DNA of 64,000 bases from JAKFDK01 sp036676195. Lineage in GTDB: Bacteria > Bacillota > Sulfobacillia > Symbiobacteriales > ZC4RG38. The stretch lies in contig JAKFDK010000132.1 of the NCBI GenBank assembly GCA_036676195.1, positions 5,394-69,393 on the forward strand, in the 5' to 3' direction. The first letter of the stretch is position 1, and every line of letters starts with the position of its first letter. A program made the translations under genes and the position numbers. Below the pieces are notes generated by a model. The model had not been told where the DNA came from and searched no databases. It saw nothing but the letters and a program-made list of their open reading frames with translations. Positions 8,871-17,524 of this stretch are shown piece after piece.

Positions 8871-10646
8871 TCAGTCGGCTGAGGTTGCCTGCAGTTGCCC
8901 GAGGCAAAGGGAGCGGTACCGCCCGTGCCTGGCCAGGAGCTCGTGGTGTGTTCCCTCTTCCACCACCCGGCCATCGTCGATCAGGTAAATGCGGTCGGCA
9001 TTCTGAATCGTACTGAGGCGGTGGGCCACCACCAAGGCTGTGCGCCCCTGCAACAGGACCTGCAACCCTTGCTGGATCATCGCTTCGGTATAAGAATCAA
9101 TGTTGGCGGTGGCTTCGTCCAAAATCAGAATCCGCGGGTTGCCGGCCAGGGCGCGGGCAAAGGCAATGACCTGGCGCTGGCCCAGGCTGAGCTTGTTTCC
9201 CCGTTCCTGCACCTCTGCCCCATAGCCACCGGGCAAGCGCTCGATAAAGGCATGGGCGCCCACAGCCTGCGCCGCTGCGATGCAGTCCGCCTCGCTGATT
9301 TCTGCCCGGCCCAGGCGGATGTTGTCCAGGATCGTGCCACTGAATAGAAAACTGTCCTGCAGCACCATTCCCAGTTGCTGCCGCCAGGAGCGCTGGCTGA
9401 CCTGACGCAGGTCGTGCCCATCCACATACACGCCCCCCTGCTGGGGGTCGTAAAAGCGCGCCAGCAGGTTCACGATCGAGGATTTCCCAGCCCCGGTCGG
9501 GCCGACCAGGGCGATGGTCTGCCCCGGCTCCGCCCGCAGGTCGATGCCCTTGAGCACAGGCTGCGCCGGGTCATACCCGAAGACCACGTCCCGAAACTCG
9601 ACCCGACCGGCCACTGGTGGCAGGGTCCCGACTCCGGGCGCATCTGTGATCTCCGGCCGGCGGTCCAGGATTTCAAACACCCGCTCTGCCCCGACCATGG
9701 CGGCCTGAATGACGTTGTAGACCTGCGACAGGTCCCGGATGGGGTTGAAAAACCGGGTCAAGAAAGCGATAAAGGCGGCCACATCGCCGATGGTCACGCC
9801 ATAGTTCTGCAGGCGAATCTGATACCCGCCATACCAGAGCACCAGAGCCGTGCCCAGGGCACTGATGATTTCAATGGCCGGGAAGAACATGGCAAAGATG
9901 CGGATTGAATCGATTTGGGCCTCACACTGCTGGGCGTTGATCTGATCGAACTGCTCCTGGTTCACCTGCTCGCGCACAAAGCTCTGGGTGACCCGAACGC
10001 CGGAGATGGACTCGGCAATGTTGGCGGTTACGTCGGCATTGCGACGGCGCACTTCCATAAACGTGCCGCGGAGGCGGGCCTGAAAATACTTCACGGTGCC
10101 CCACAGCAAGGGCAAGGCGGTAAAGGTCACCAGGGCCAGGCGCCAGTTCATTTTCAGCATGGTGGCCATAATGGCCACCAGAATGAGCAGGTTGCTGAAC
10201 AGCGATACCAGGCTGCTGGACACGAGCTGGTTGATGGTGTCTACGTCTGAGGTCAGCCGGGCCACCAGGCGCCCCGAGGCCATGGTATCGAAAAACCGCA
10301 GGCTCAGGGTCTGCAGGCGGGTAAACATTTGCTCACGCAGGTCGTAAATGACACTCTGGCCAACCCAGGAAACCAGGTATGTCTGACCGTAACCGGTCCA
10401 CCACTGGATGAAACTGGCCACCAGGTAAGCCAGCGCCACCAGGTTCAGGCCATTCAGGTCCTGGCGGGCGACATATTCGTCCAGGGCCATTTTCAGCAGA
10501 TAGGGTCCCGCCAGTCCGGACAGAGCCCCAACCACCATCAGGCATGAGGCGACCGCCAGTCGCCGCCAATAGGGGCGGACAAATCCGGCCAGGCGCCGGT
10601 AAAGCGCCGGGTCAACCTCGCGTAGCTTCAGGTCTGACTGGTCCAT
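8871..10646 (-). CDS. ABC exporter half-transporter (TMD-NBD), second subunit
   Basis: The N-terminal half (about residues 30-310) is a six-helix type-1 exporter TMD. The C-terminal half is an ABC ATPase with Walker A GPTGAGKSS, signature LSLGQRQ in place of LSGGQ, Walker B LILDEATAN and the H-loop VAHRLST. I use the ATG at 10646, which has GGAGG 8 nt upstream. Another ATG at 10685 overlaps the stop of the preceding ABC gene (TAATG). With its partner it probably forms a heterodimeric multidrug or lipid exporter of the BmrCD/TM287-288 type. The substrate is unknown. Confidence 0.9.
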   Translation of the reverse strand: MDQSDLKLREVDPALYRRLAGFVRPYWRRLAVASCLMVVGALSGLAGPYLLKMALDEYVARQDLNGLNLVALAYLVASFIQWWTGYGQTYLVSWVGQSVIYDLREQMFTRLQTLSLRFFDTMASGRLVARLTSDVDTINQLVSSSLVSLFSNLLILVAIMATMLKMNWRLALVTFTALPLLWGTVKYFQARLRGTFMEVRRRNADVTANIAESISGVRVTQSFVREQVNQEQFDQINAQQCEAQIDSIRIFAMFFPAIEIISALGTALVLWYGGYQIRLQNYGVTIGDVAAFIAFLTRFFNPIRDLSQVYNVIQAAMVGAERVFEILDRRPEITDAPGVGTLPPVAGRVEFRDVVFGYDPAQPVLKGIDLRAEPGQTIALVGPTGAGKSSIVNLLARFYDPQQGGVYVDGHDLRQVSQRSWRQQLGMVLQDSFLFSGTILDNIRLGRAEISEADCIAAAQAVGAHAFIERLPGGYGAEVQERGNKLSLGQRQVIAFARALAGNPRILILDEATANIDSYTEAMIQQGLQVLLQGRTALVVAHRLSTIQNADRIYLIDDGRVVEEGTHHELLARHGRYRSLCLGQLQATSAD

Positions 10647-10684
10647 GCGTAACCCTCCGGGGCCGGAATGACCCATCATGCCCA

Positions 10685-12484
10685 TTAGCCGGTCACCTCC
10701 CGGGGGCGGGCCGACACGGCCTCGCCGGATGCAGGGCTGCGCCCGGCCGACCCCGCCGTCACGGTCCTGAACTGCAGGTCGTGGATCGTCCGATACAAGC
10801 CGCCCTGCGTCTGCAAGTCGGCATGGGTGCCCTGTTGCACCACTCGTCCGCCGTCCAGTACCAGCACCAGGTCTGCACCCTGGATGGTACTGAGCCGCTG
10901 GGCAATAATAATCGCGGTGCGCCCCTGCATGACCCGATCCATGGCCGCATGGATGCGCTGTTCTGTCTGTACGTCGACACTGGCGGTTGATTCGTCCAGG
11001 ATCACCACCGGCGTATTGGTGAGCAAGGCCCGGGCGATGGCAATGCGCTGCTTCTGCCCGCCGGACAGCCCGACCCCGCGTTCGCCCACCAGGGTGTCAT
11101 AGCCTTTGGGCAGGCCGGCAATAAAGTCATGAATCTGCGCCGCCCGGGCAGCGGCCATGATCTCCGACATGGTGGCGCTCGGCTTGCCGTATGCAATGTT
11201 TTCCTTCAGTGTGGCAGAAAACAGGAAGGTTTCCTGCATGACCACCGCGATCTGGCGCCGCAGGCTCTCCAGCGTGACGTCCCGGATGTCCATCCCGTCC
11301 AGGGTAATCCGGCCGGCGGTGGGATCGTAAAAGCGCGGCACCAGGTGCGCCAGGGTCGACTTGCCTGAACCGGTCAGCCCCAACACGGCCACCTTCTGGC
11401 CAGGCTTGATCTCCAAATTGATATCGGCCAGTACCGGGGCAGTCCCGGATTCATAGGTAAAATCGACACCTTCAAAACAGATATGACCCTTTACCCGGGG
11501 CAGGGTACGGGCACCGGGCTTTACCTGCACGTCGGACTGGCGGTCCAGCAGTTCAAAGATCCGCCTGGACCCTGTCGCGGCGCGGGCAAATACGCTGGCA
11601 ATCCAGCTCAGCATGCGCACCGGGTCGCTGAGCAGGCCCAGGTACAGGTTGAATTCCACCAGTTGACCGGGCGTGAGGTGCCCGGCTACCACCTGCTGAC
11701 CACCGTACCAGAGCACTCCCACCAGCCCCAACGCGGTGAGGAAGTTCATATAGTTGTTGTAATAGGACATTAACCGCACCGAGTGCAGGCTCCGGGCCTG
11801 AAAACGCTGGTTCTGGGCCATGAACTTGCGGATCTCTTCGTCCTCCCGGGCAAAGGCGCGGATCACCCGCACCCCCTGGATACTCTCCTGCGCCACGGCG
11901 GTGAGCCCGGCCAGTTCCTCCTGAATATGGTCATAGGTCGGACGCACGACGCGGGTGAAGGTGTTCAGGGTGCGTAACAGCAAGGGCAAGAATAACAGGG
12001 AGACGATGGCCAGCCGCCAGTTGGTGACAAACATCAAGACCACTACACCGACCACTGTGCCCAGGTTTTGAATCCCGTTCACAATCCCCATGCCCAGGGC
12101 CTGACGCAGGGTTTCGACGTCCGCCGTCAGGCGGGACATCAGTTCACCGGTCCGACTCTGGTCGAAAAATCCGAACGACAAACCATGCACGTGGTGGTAT
12201 AGCCGGCCCCTGATTTCATAGATCACCCGGTTGGCCATGAGTTCAATGGTGTAACGCTGACCGAAACGCAGAATTCCCTGTACCAGGGCAATCCCGAGAA
12301 TCAGCAGGGCACCCGGGACCAGGTAGTTCCAGTTCCCTGCCCACAGAGCCCGGTCGATGACCCAGCCCACAATGGGAGGTTGCAGTACGCGCAGCACGGC
12401 CACCAGGGCCACCTGAACAATGCTGAGCAGCACGACCCAGAAATGGGGCCTGATGAAGGGCCAGAGGCGGCGGAGAGCGGTCAC
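10685..12484 (-). CDS. ABC exporter half-transporter (TMD-NBD), first subunit
   Basis: The TMD (about residues 15-300) begins LRRLWPFIRPHFWVVLLSIV. The NBD has Walker A GLTGSGKST, signature LSGGQKQR, Walker B VVILDESTASVD and H-loop IAQRLST. The start at 12484 is a GTG with GGAGG 7 nt upstream; the frame is open to 12589 but runs into the upstream region. Its stop overlaps the next ABC gene, so the two are co-translated. A catalytic glutamate follows Walker B in both NBDs, so neither site is obviously dead from that residue alone. Confidence 0.9.
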   Translation of the reverse strand: MTALRRLWPFIRPHFWVVLLSIVQVALVAVLRVLQPPIVGWVIDRALWAGNWNYLVPGALLILGIALVQGILRFGQRYTIELMANRVIYEIRGRLYHHVHGLSFGFFDQSRTGELMSRLTADVETLRQALGMGIVNGIQNLGTVVGVVVLMFVTNWRLAIVSLLFLPLLLRTLNTFTRVVRPTYDHIQEELAGLTAVAQESIQGVRVIRAFAREDEEIRKFMAQNQRFQARSLHSVRLMSYYNNYMNFLTALGLVGVLWYGGQQVVAGHLTPGQLVEFNLYLGLLSDPVRMLSWIASVFARAATGSRRIFELLDRQSDVQVKPGARTLPRVKGHICFEGVDFTYESGTAPVLADINLEIKPGQKVAVLGLTGSGKSTLAHLVPRFYDPTAGRITLDGMDIRDVTLESLRRQIAVVMQETFLFSATLKENIAYGKPSATMSEIMAAARAAQIHDFIAGLPKGYDTLVGERGVGLSGGQKQRIAIARALLTNTPVVILDESTASVDVQTEQRIHAAMDRVMQGRTAIIIAQRLSTIQGADLVLVLDGGRVVQQGTHADLQTQGGLYRTIHDLQFRTVTAGSAGRSPASGEAVSARPREVTG

Positions 12485-12567
12485 ACGGGTTCCTCCTCCC
12501 CCAGGTCCCATTATAACTCCTGGCCGCGAGAAGTGGCAAAGCACGATCATACCCATGCTTCCTTCGC

Positions 12568-12597
12568 TTGCCATCTCCTGACGCCACATGCTATAAT
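12568..12597 (+). promoter_or_regulatory. Promoter of the riboflavin operon
   Basis: TTGCCA (12568-12573), an 18-nt spacer and TATAAT (12592-12597) place the transcript start just ahead of the FMN riboswitch. Confidence 0.8.
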
Positions 12598-12618
12598 CGG
12601 CCTTGATTCAAACTGCAC

Positions 12619-12890
12619 AAACCTTCGGGGCAGGGTGAGGCGGAGCAATCCGCTGATTCCCGATCGGCGGTGATGGCGGGACAACCCCGCACGAGCGCCG
12701 CGAGCCCTGGTGCGCAGCCGCAGGCGACTCCCAGACGCCGCGGGGCTGGTTCAGCCGGTGGGTTGAAATCGAGCAGCACCAGGGTTGACACCGGTACGAT
12801 CACCGACCCGTTCCGTACCCGGCTTGCCGGGCGGGGTGGAGCGGCGGGTCAAATCCGGGGCCGACGGTATAGTCCGGATGGGAGAGGGTT
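12619..12890 (+). promoter_or_regulatory. FMN riboswitch (RFN element), enlarged
   Basis: The conserved blocks are present in order: CTTCGGGGCAGGGTG (12623), GATTCCCGATCGGCGGT, CGCGAGCCCTGG and the 3' core TCCGGGGCCGACGGTATAGT with CCGGATGGGAGAGGG. FMN binding should repress the rib genes downstream. The element spans about 270 nt, well above a compact RFN. The extra length lies between CGCGAGC and the 3' core, where GC-rich stems are inserted. Confidence 0.93.
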
Positions 12891-13020
12891 TGCGCCATGC
12901 GGGATCAAAGGCCGGTGCATGACCGCCATGGTCTCCGGTTGGCAATTTGTCTTTGCCGACCGTAGGCAGACTGGTAGTCATGTGAAGCGGTTCCCTCATA
13001 GGCACAGACTTCAGCGATAA

Positions 13021-13055
13021 CCCCCCGAAGGCAGCTAATCGGGGGGTCTTTTTGT
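13021..13055 (+). terminator. FMN-riboswitch terminator ahead of ribD
   Basis: CCCCCCGA, a 10-nt loop and TCGGGGGG are followed by TCTTTTTGTCG. It abuts the first possible ribD codons, so it may also mask ribosome access. Confidence 0.85.
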
Positions 13056-14305
13056 CGTTGTCCACCACCGAATGGTTTTCACCCACTGACCGGGCTTTTA
13101 TGTCAGAAGCCCTGAGCCTGGCCGGCCGGACCCGTTACCGCTGTCATCCTAACCCAATGGTCGGCTGCGTCATTGTTCAGGGGGATCGGGTTGTTGGCCG
13201 GGGGTACCACCAAAAACGAGGCTGCGCCCATGCCGAGGTGCACGCCCTGCGGGAAGCCGGTGAACTGGCCCGGGGCGCCACCGTTTATGTAACCCTGGAA
13301 CCCTGTTCCCACCAGGGGTTGACCCCGCCCTGTGCCGAGGCCCTGGCCAGGGCCCGGGTGGGTCGGGTGGTGGTGGCCATGATCGATCCGGACGAACGGG
13401 TCAGCAGCAGTGGCATCGGTCGCCTGCGCACGGCCGGAATCGAGGTGGAGGTCGGCTGCATGGAGGCCGCAGCCCGGGCCCTGAACCGGCCGTGGCTTCA
13501 CTACAAGGAAACAGGCCGTCCCTACGTGCTGCTGAAGGTGGCCCAGAGCCTGGACGGCAAAATTGCCACCGCCGGCGGTGAGTCTCAGTGGGTCAGCGGG
13601 GAAGAGAGCCGGGCCGAGGTTCACCAGCTACGGGATCAGGCCGATGCGATTCTGGTCGGGGTGCAGACGGTGCAGCGGGATGATCCGCAACTGACCACGC
13701 GCTGCCGACAGCCGGGCAGCCTGGCCTTTGGCTGGGACCTGCCAGAAGAGATACAACACAGCCCGACCCTGGCCGGTGCCACCGACCTGCCCGGCTGGCA
13801 GGCGCGGGATCCGGTGCGGGTAGTTCTGGACTCGATGGCCCGCACACCTCCGACCGCTCGCATCCTGCCCGCCCTGGTCGCTGTGACTGAAACCGCCCCG
13901 GCGCACCGGGTAGAGGCGCTGCGGGCAGCCGGCGCCGAGGTGCTGGAGCTGCCGGCCGACGACAGCGGGGTGGTGGCCCTGGAACCGCTCATGATGGAAC
14001 TGGGCCGCCGGGGCATTTGCTCGGTGCTGGTCGAAGGCGGCGGACAGGTGCACTGGTCCTTCTTGCACCGCCGGATGGCGGCCGGCGTGCGCTGGTACCA
14101 GGCCCCGGTCCTGTTTGGCGGCGTACAGGCGGCGGGGGCCATCTCCGGCCCCGGGGTGCAGCGGATTGCCGAGGCGCCCAGGCTGCTGGCCATGCATACC
14201 CGGCGCATCGGTGAGGATCTTGTGCTTGAAGGTGACCTGCTTTATCCCAAGGGTGCCGATGGCAGCCCGCAGAACCCCGTCTATCCGCCAGGGGGAGAAG
14301 TCTAG
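13052..14305 (+). CDS. ribD: Bifunctional diaminohydroxyphosphoribosylaminopyrimidine deaminase / reductase
   Basis: RibD does the second and third steps of riboflavin synthesis. The N-terminal deaminase has HPNPMVGCVIV, the zinc ligands HAEVHAL and LEPCSHQGLTPPC. The C-terminal reductase starts near residue 155 (RPYVLLKVAQSLDGKIA) and has LVEGGGQVHWSFL. The length of 417 residues is slightly above usual, with a possible insertion near residues 225-250. The start is uncertain: TTG 13052, TTG 13058 or ATG 13100 are in frame. The first two lie at the terminator edge, and no canonical SD fits the ATG. Confidence 0.94.
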   Translation: MSLSTTEWFSPTDRAFMSEALSLAGRTRYRCHPNPMVGCVIVQGDRVVGRGYHQKRGCAHAEVHALREAGELARGATVYVTLEPCSHQGLTPPCAEALARARVGRVVVAMIDPDERVSSSGIGRLRTAGIEVEVGCMEAAARALNRPWLHYKETGRPYVLLKVAQSLDGKIATAGGESQWVSGEESRAEVHQLRDQADAILVGVQTVQRDDPQLTTRCRQPGSLAFGWDLPEEIQHSPTLAGATDLPGWQARDPVRVVLDSMARTPPTARILPALVAVTETAPAHRVEALRAAGAEVLELPADDSGVVALEPLMMELGRRGICSVLVEGGGQVHWSFLHRRMAAGVRWYQAPVLFGGVQAAGAISGPGVQRIAEAPRLLAMHTRRIGEDLVLEGDLLYPKGADGSPQNPVYPPGGEV

Positions 14306-14992
14306 ATGTTTACAGGCCTGATCGAAGAACTGGGGACCGTCCGGGGGGTGCGGCAGGCCGGCCGCTCCCTCCACCTCACCGTGAGTGCCCGGGTGGTGGT
14401 CCAGGATGCGAAGCTGGGCGATTCCATCGCCGTTAACGGTGTTTGCCTGACGGTGGTGAAATTCGACGGCAGCTCCTTCACGGCCGACGTGATGCCAGAA
14501 ACCTACGAAAAAACAGCCCTGCGGCACCTGACCCCCGGCTCGCCGGTGAACCTCGAGCGCACCATGCAGGCCGGTGGCCGCTTTGGTGGTCATATGGTCC
14601 AGGGCCATGTGGACGGGGTGGGCACGATCGTGGGCGTGAAGGCCGACGAGATTGCCCGCCTGGTGACCATCAGCGCTGCCCCTGCCGTCACACGGTATGT
14701 GATCCCCAAGGGCTCCATTGCCATCGATGGGATCAGCCTGACGGTGGTTTCCACCGACAAGGACCGATTTTCGGTCAGCCTGATTCCGCACACGGCGGCG
14801 GTCACCACCCTGGGCCGCAAACAGGAAGGCGACCTGGTTAATCTGGAAGCAGACGTTCTGGGCAAGTACATTGAAAAGTTTATTGCCGCCCGCTTCGGCG
14901 AGGTGCCGGGGGCAGGGACGGGGGCGGGTCCCGAATCCGGCGGACTCACCACGGAATTCTTGGCCCGCCATGGTTTTATGGCCGGCGACTAG
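14306..14992 (+). CDS. ribE: Riboflavin synthase, alpha chain
   Basis: RibE dismutates two 6,7-dimethyl-8-ribityllumazines into riboflavin. Two lumazine-binding barrels are visible: the first from MFTGLIEELGTV, and the second from FGGHMVQGHVDGVGTI near residue 95. The Ser/Thr-rich C-terminal helix KYIEKFIAARF follows. The length of 228 residues is normal. The ATG directly abuts the ribD stop codon, which suggests tight translational coupling. Confidence 0.95.
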   Translation: MFTGLIEELGTVRGVRQAGRSLHLTVSARVVVQDAKLGDSIAVNGVCLTVVKFDGSSFTADVMPETYEKTALRHLTPGSPVNLERTMQAGGRFGGHMVQGHVDGVGTIVGVKADEIARLVTISAAPAVTRYVIPKGSIAIDGISLTVVSTDKDRFSVSLIPHTAAVTTLGRKQEGDLVNLEADVLGKYIEKFIAARFGEVPGAGTGAGPESGGLTTEFLARHGFMAGD

Positions 14993-15020
14993 ACTACACG
15001 GCGTGCTGGGGGAAATGGAC

Positions 15021-16217
15021 ATGTTCAACACCATCGCAGAAGCTTTGGAAGAGATCAAGGCCGGTCGCATCGTGATCGTGGTCGATGATGAGAACCGCGA
15101 GAATGAAGGCGACCTGCTAATGGCCGCTGAGAAGGCGACCCCGGAAGCGATTAACTTTATGGCCCGCTATGGCCGGGGACTCATCTGCACGCCCATGACC
15201 GGAGACCGGCTGGATGAACTGGAGCTGCCCGCCATGGTCCACCGGGGCGGCGATCATATGGGCACGGCCTTCACCGTGAGTGTAGATGCCCGCCACGAGG
15301 TCACCACCGGCATCAGCGCCGCCGAACGGGCGCATACGGTCCAGACCTTGATCCACCCCGATACCAAGCCTCGGGATCTGGTCCGCCCCGGTCACATCTT
15401 TCCCCTGCGCGCGAAGGAGGGCGGCGTGCTGCGCCGGCCCGGCCATACCGAGGCGGCGGTCGACCTGGCCCGCATGGCCGGTCTTTACCCGGCCGGGGTG
15501 ATCTGCGAGATCATGAACGAGGACGGCACCATGGCCCGGGTGCCGCAGTTGCTGGAGTTTGCCCGCAAGCACGACCTGAAGATCATCACCATCGCCGCCC
15601 TGATCCAGTATCGGATGCGGCATGACTCGCTGGTGGAGCCTCTACCGGTCATTCAGATGCCTACCAAGCTGGGCGATTTCCTGGCTCACCCCTATGAGGA
15701 TCGCCTCAGTGGCCATTGCCATGTGGCGATGGTGATGGGTGATGTTGCCAACGGCGATCCGGTGCTGACCCGGGTGCACTCGGAATGTCTGACCGGAGAC
15801 GTGTTCCATAGCCTGCGCTGCGACTGCGGCCAGCAGTTCGACGCCGCCATGAATCAGATCGCCCGGGAGGGCCGGGGCGTGCTGCTGTACATGCGGCAGG
15901 AAGGCCGCGGCATCGGCCTGGCCAACAAGTTGCGGGCCTATGCTCTGCAGGATCAGGGCCTGGATACCGTCGAGGCCAACCTGAAGCTGGGCTTCGGCGC
16001 CGATATGCGCGACTATGGCACGGGTGCGCAGATTCTGCGCCATCTGGGTGTCATGGAACTGCGCCTGCTGACCAATAATCCCCGCAAGCAATATAGCCTG
16101 CAGGGATACGGGCTGGTGATTACCGAGCGCGTGCCGATCGAAATGGCCCCCAACGAGAATAACCGGCGCTACCTGTCCACCAAGCGTGAAAAACTCGGCC
16201 ACCTGATTGGCCACTGA
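15021..16217 (+). CDS. ribBA: Bifunctional DHBP synthase / GTP cyclohydrolase II
   Basis: This fusion supplies both precursors of riboflavin. The RibB half (1-200) carries VVDDENRENEGDLLMAAE and GLICTPMT. The RibA half (205-398) carries the zinc cysteines in SECLTGDVFHSLRCDCGQQ and the RQEGRGIGLANKLRAY motif. The start at 15021 is an ATG with GGGGGA 7 nt upstream; an ATG at 15015 sits too close to that site. The length of 398 residues matches RibBA. It lies third in ribD-ribE-ribBA-ribH. Confidence 0.96.
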   Translation: MFNTIAEALEEIKAGRIVIVVDDENRENEGDLLMAAEKATPEAINFMARYGRGLICTPMTGDRLDELELPAMVHRGGDHMGTAFTVSVDARHEVTTGISAAERAHTVQTLIHPDTKPRDLVRPGHIFPLRAKEGGVLRRPGHTEAAVDLARMAGLYPAGVICEIMNEDGTMARVPQLLEFARKHDLKIITIAALIQYRMRHDSLVEPLPVIQMPTKLGDFLAHPYEDRLSGHCHVAMVMGDVANGDPVLTRVHSECLTGDVFHSLRCDCGQQFDAAMNQIAREGRGVLLYMRQEGRGIGLANKLRAYALQDQGLDTVEANLKLGFGADMRDYGTGAQILRHLGVMELRLLTNNPRKQYSLQGYGLVITERVPIEMAPNENNRRYLSTKREKLGHLIGH

Positions 16218-16270
16218 GGCAGCGCCACTGGCCCCGCCACCACTCACCCATCGAGGAGGACCTGTCCGTC

Positions 16271-16738
16271 ATGTCCAAGATCTATTCCGCCAATCTGGTC
16301 GGCACTGGACTCAAGGTTGCCGTTATTGTCACCCGCTGGAACGAGTTTATTACTTCAAAGCTGCTGGGCGGGGCGCAGGACGCCCTTAATCGCCATGGCG
16401 TGGAACCGGCCGAAGTGGATGTGGTCTGGGTCCCGGGTGCCTTTGAGATCCCGCTGGTTGCGCAGAAGCTCGCCCGTTCCGGCCGCTACCAGGCAGTAGT
16501 CTGTCTGGGCGCGGTCATTCGGGGCAGCACGCCGCACTTTGATTATGTGGCCTCCGAGGTAAGCAAAGGAATCGCCCAGGTTTCCCTGCAGACCGGCGTG
16601 CCCGTGGCTTTTGGAGTGCTTACTACCGATTCCATTGAACAGGCCATTGAGCGGGCTGGCACGAAGGCCGGCAACAAGGGATTTGAGGCCGCGGTCACCG
16701 CCATTGAGATGGCCAACCTGCTGCAGGAGATTGAGTAA
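16271..16738 (+). CDS. ribH: 6,7-dimethyl-8-ribityllumazine synthase
   Basis: RibH condenses the two RibBA/RibD products and normally assembles into icosahedral shells. Visible motifs are VAVIVTRWNEFIT at the N-terminus, WVPGAFEIP, the CLGAVIRGSTPHFDYV substrate loop and PVAFGVLTTDS. The length of 155 residues is typical. GAGGAGG lies 11 nt upstream of the ATG. It is the last gene of the operon and is followed by a terminator. Confidence 0.96.
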   Translation: MSKIYSANLVGTGLKVAVIVTRWNEFITSKLLGGAQDALNRHGVEPAEVDVVWVPGAFEIPLVAQKLARSGRYQAVVCLGAVIRGSTPHFDYVASEVSKGIAQVSLQTGVPVAFGVLTTDSIEQAIERAGTKAGNKGFEAAVTAIEMANLLQEIE

Positions 16739-16767
16739 ACTGGCCCCTGGTCTGATGGCGTTCATAA

Positions 16768-16806
16768 AAACAGCGGCCCCCGGGTGGGGACCGCTGTTTC
16801 TGTTTT
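16768..16806. terminator. Bidirectional terminator after ribH
   Basis: AAACAGCGGCCCC and GGGGACCGCTGTTT form a long stem with a CGGGT loop. CTGTTTT follows on the plus strand and TTTTTATG on the minus strand. It separates the convergent ribH and cyclophilin genes. Confidence 0.85.
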
Positions 16807-17500
16807 AGCCCTGCTCTTCGACAGTGACCGACTTGATCAGGACCTCTTCCTGGGGTGCGGACACCTCGCCGCTCATCCCCCGCCCCACCGGCGTGCTGGC
16901 GATGCTCTGCACGGCATCCATTCCGCCCACCACTTTACCGAACACGGTGTAGTTCGGATAGTTGTTCAGGTTGCGGGAATCGTCGCCGGTGCAGATGAAG
17001 AACTGGCTGCCATTGGTATTGGGGCCGGCGTTGGCCATGGCCACCACTCCCGGGCCGTAAGGCAACTGCGGCGGCAGCTCGTCTTCGAACCGATAGCCGG
17101 GACCGCCGGTGCCGTTGCCCTGGGGGTCACCGGTCTGAACCATAAAGGTCTTGATGATGCGGTGGAACCTGACGTTGTCGTAGAAGCCATCCCGGGCGAG
17201 GAAAACGAAGTTGTTCACGGTTTTGGGGGCCTTGGCCGGCAGCAGTTCGATGCGCACATCCCCCTTGGAAGTGTGCAGGGTGGCAAAGTACTGCTTGTTC
17301 GGGTCAATGGTCATGGCGGGCGGCGCATCATACTTTTTCATGCTCTTAGCGGGAGTTGCCGGTTCCGGCCGGGCAGGTTCTTTCAACTGCTCCGACTGCT
17401 GTGGCTGCGCTGACTTGGTGGGGGGTTCCGGTGTGGCGGTACAGCCCCCGGACAGGGTAAGAATACCGGTAAGTGTCAGAATGGCAAGCCAGGACCGCAA
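16805..17500 (-). CDS. Cyclophilin-type peptidyl-prolyl isomerase, lipoprotein
   Basis: This is an extracytoplasmic proline isomerase assisting protein folding. A signal sequence ends in the lipobox LSGGC at about residue 20. A Pro/Gln-rich linker leads to a cyclophilin domain (about 60-228). It contains VRFHRIIKTFMVQTGDPQG, GVVAMANAGPNTNGSQFFI and YTVFGKVVGGMD, which include the catalytic Arg, Phe and Gln. The start is a TTG at 17500 with AAAGGAGG upstream. It is 231 residues and follows the pseudokinase-like gene by 24 nt. Confidence 0.92.
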   Translation of the reverse strand: MRSWLAILTLTGILTLSGGCTATPEPPTKSAQPQQSEQLKEPARPEPATPAKSMKKYDAPPAMTIDPNKQYFATLHTSKGDVRIELLPAKAPKTVNNFVFLARDGFYDNVRFHRIIKTFMVQTGDPQGNGTGGPGYRFEDELPPQLPYGPGVVAMANAGPNTNGSQFFICTGDDSRNLNNYPNYTVFGKVVGGMDAVQSIASTPVGRGMSGEVSAPQEEVLIKSVTVEEQG

Positions 17501-17524
17501 GACTCCCTTCCTCCTTTTGGCTTA

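Noticed and set aside
13628..15070. Minus-strand ORF of 480 codons
   Set aside because: It spans the antisense of ribD, ribE and the start of ribBA; the His/Gly/Arg-rich composition is typical of a shadow frame.
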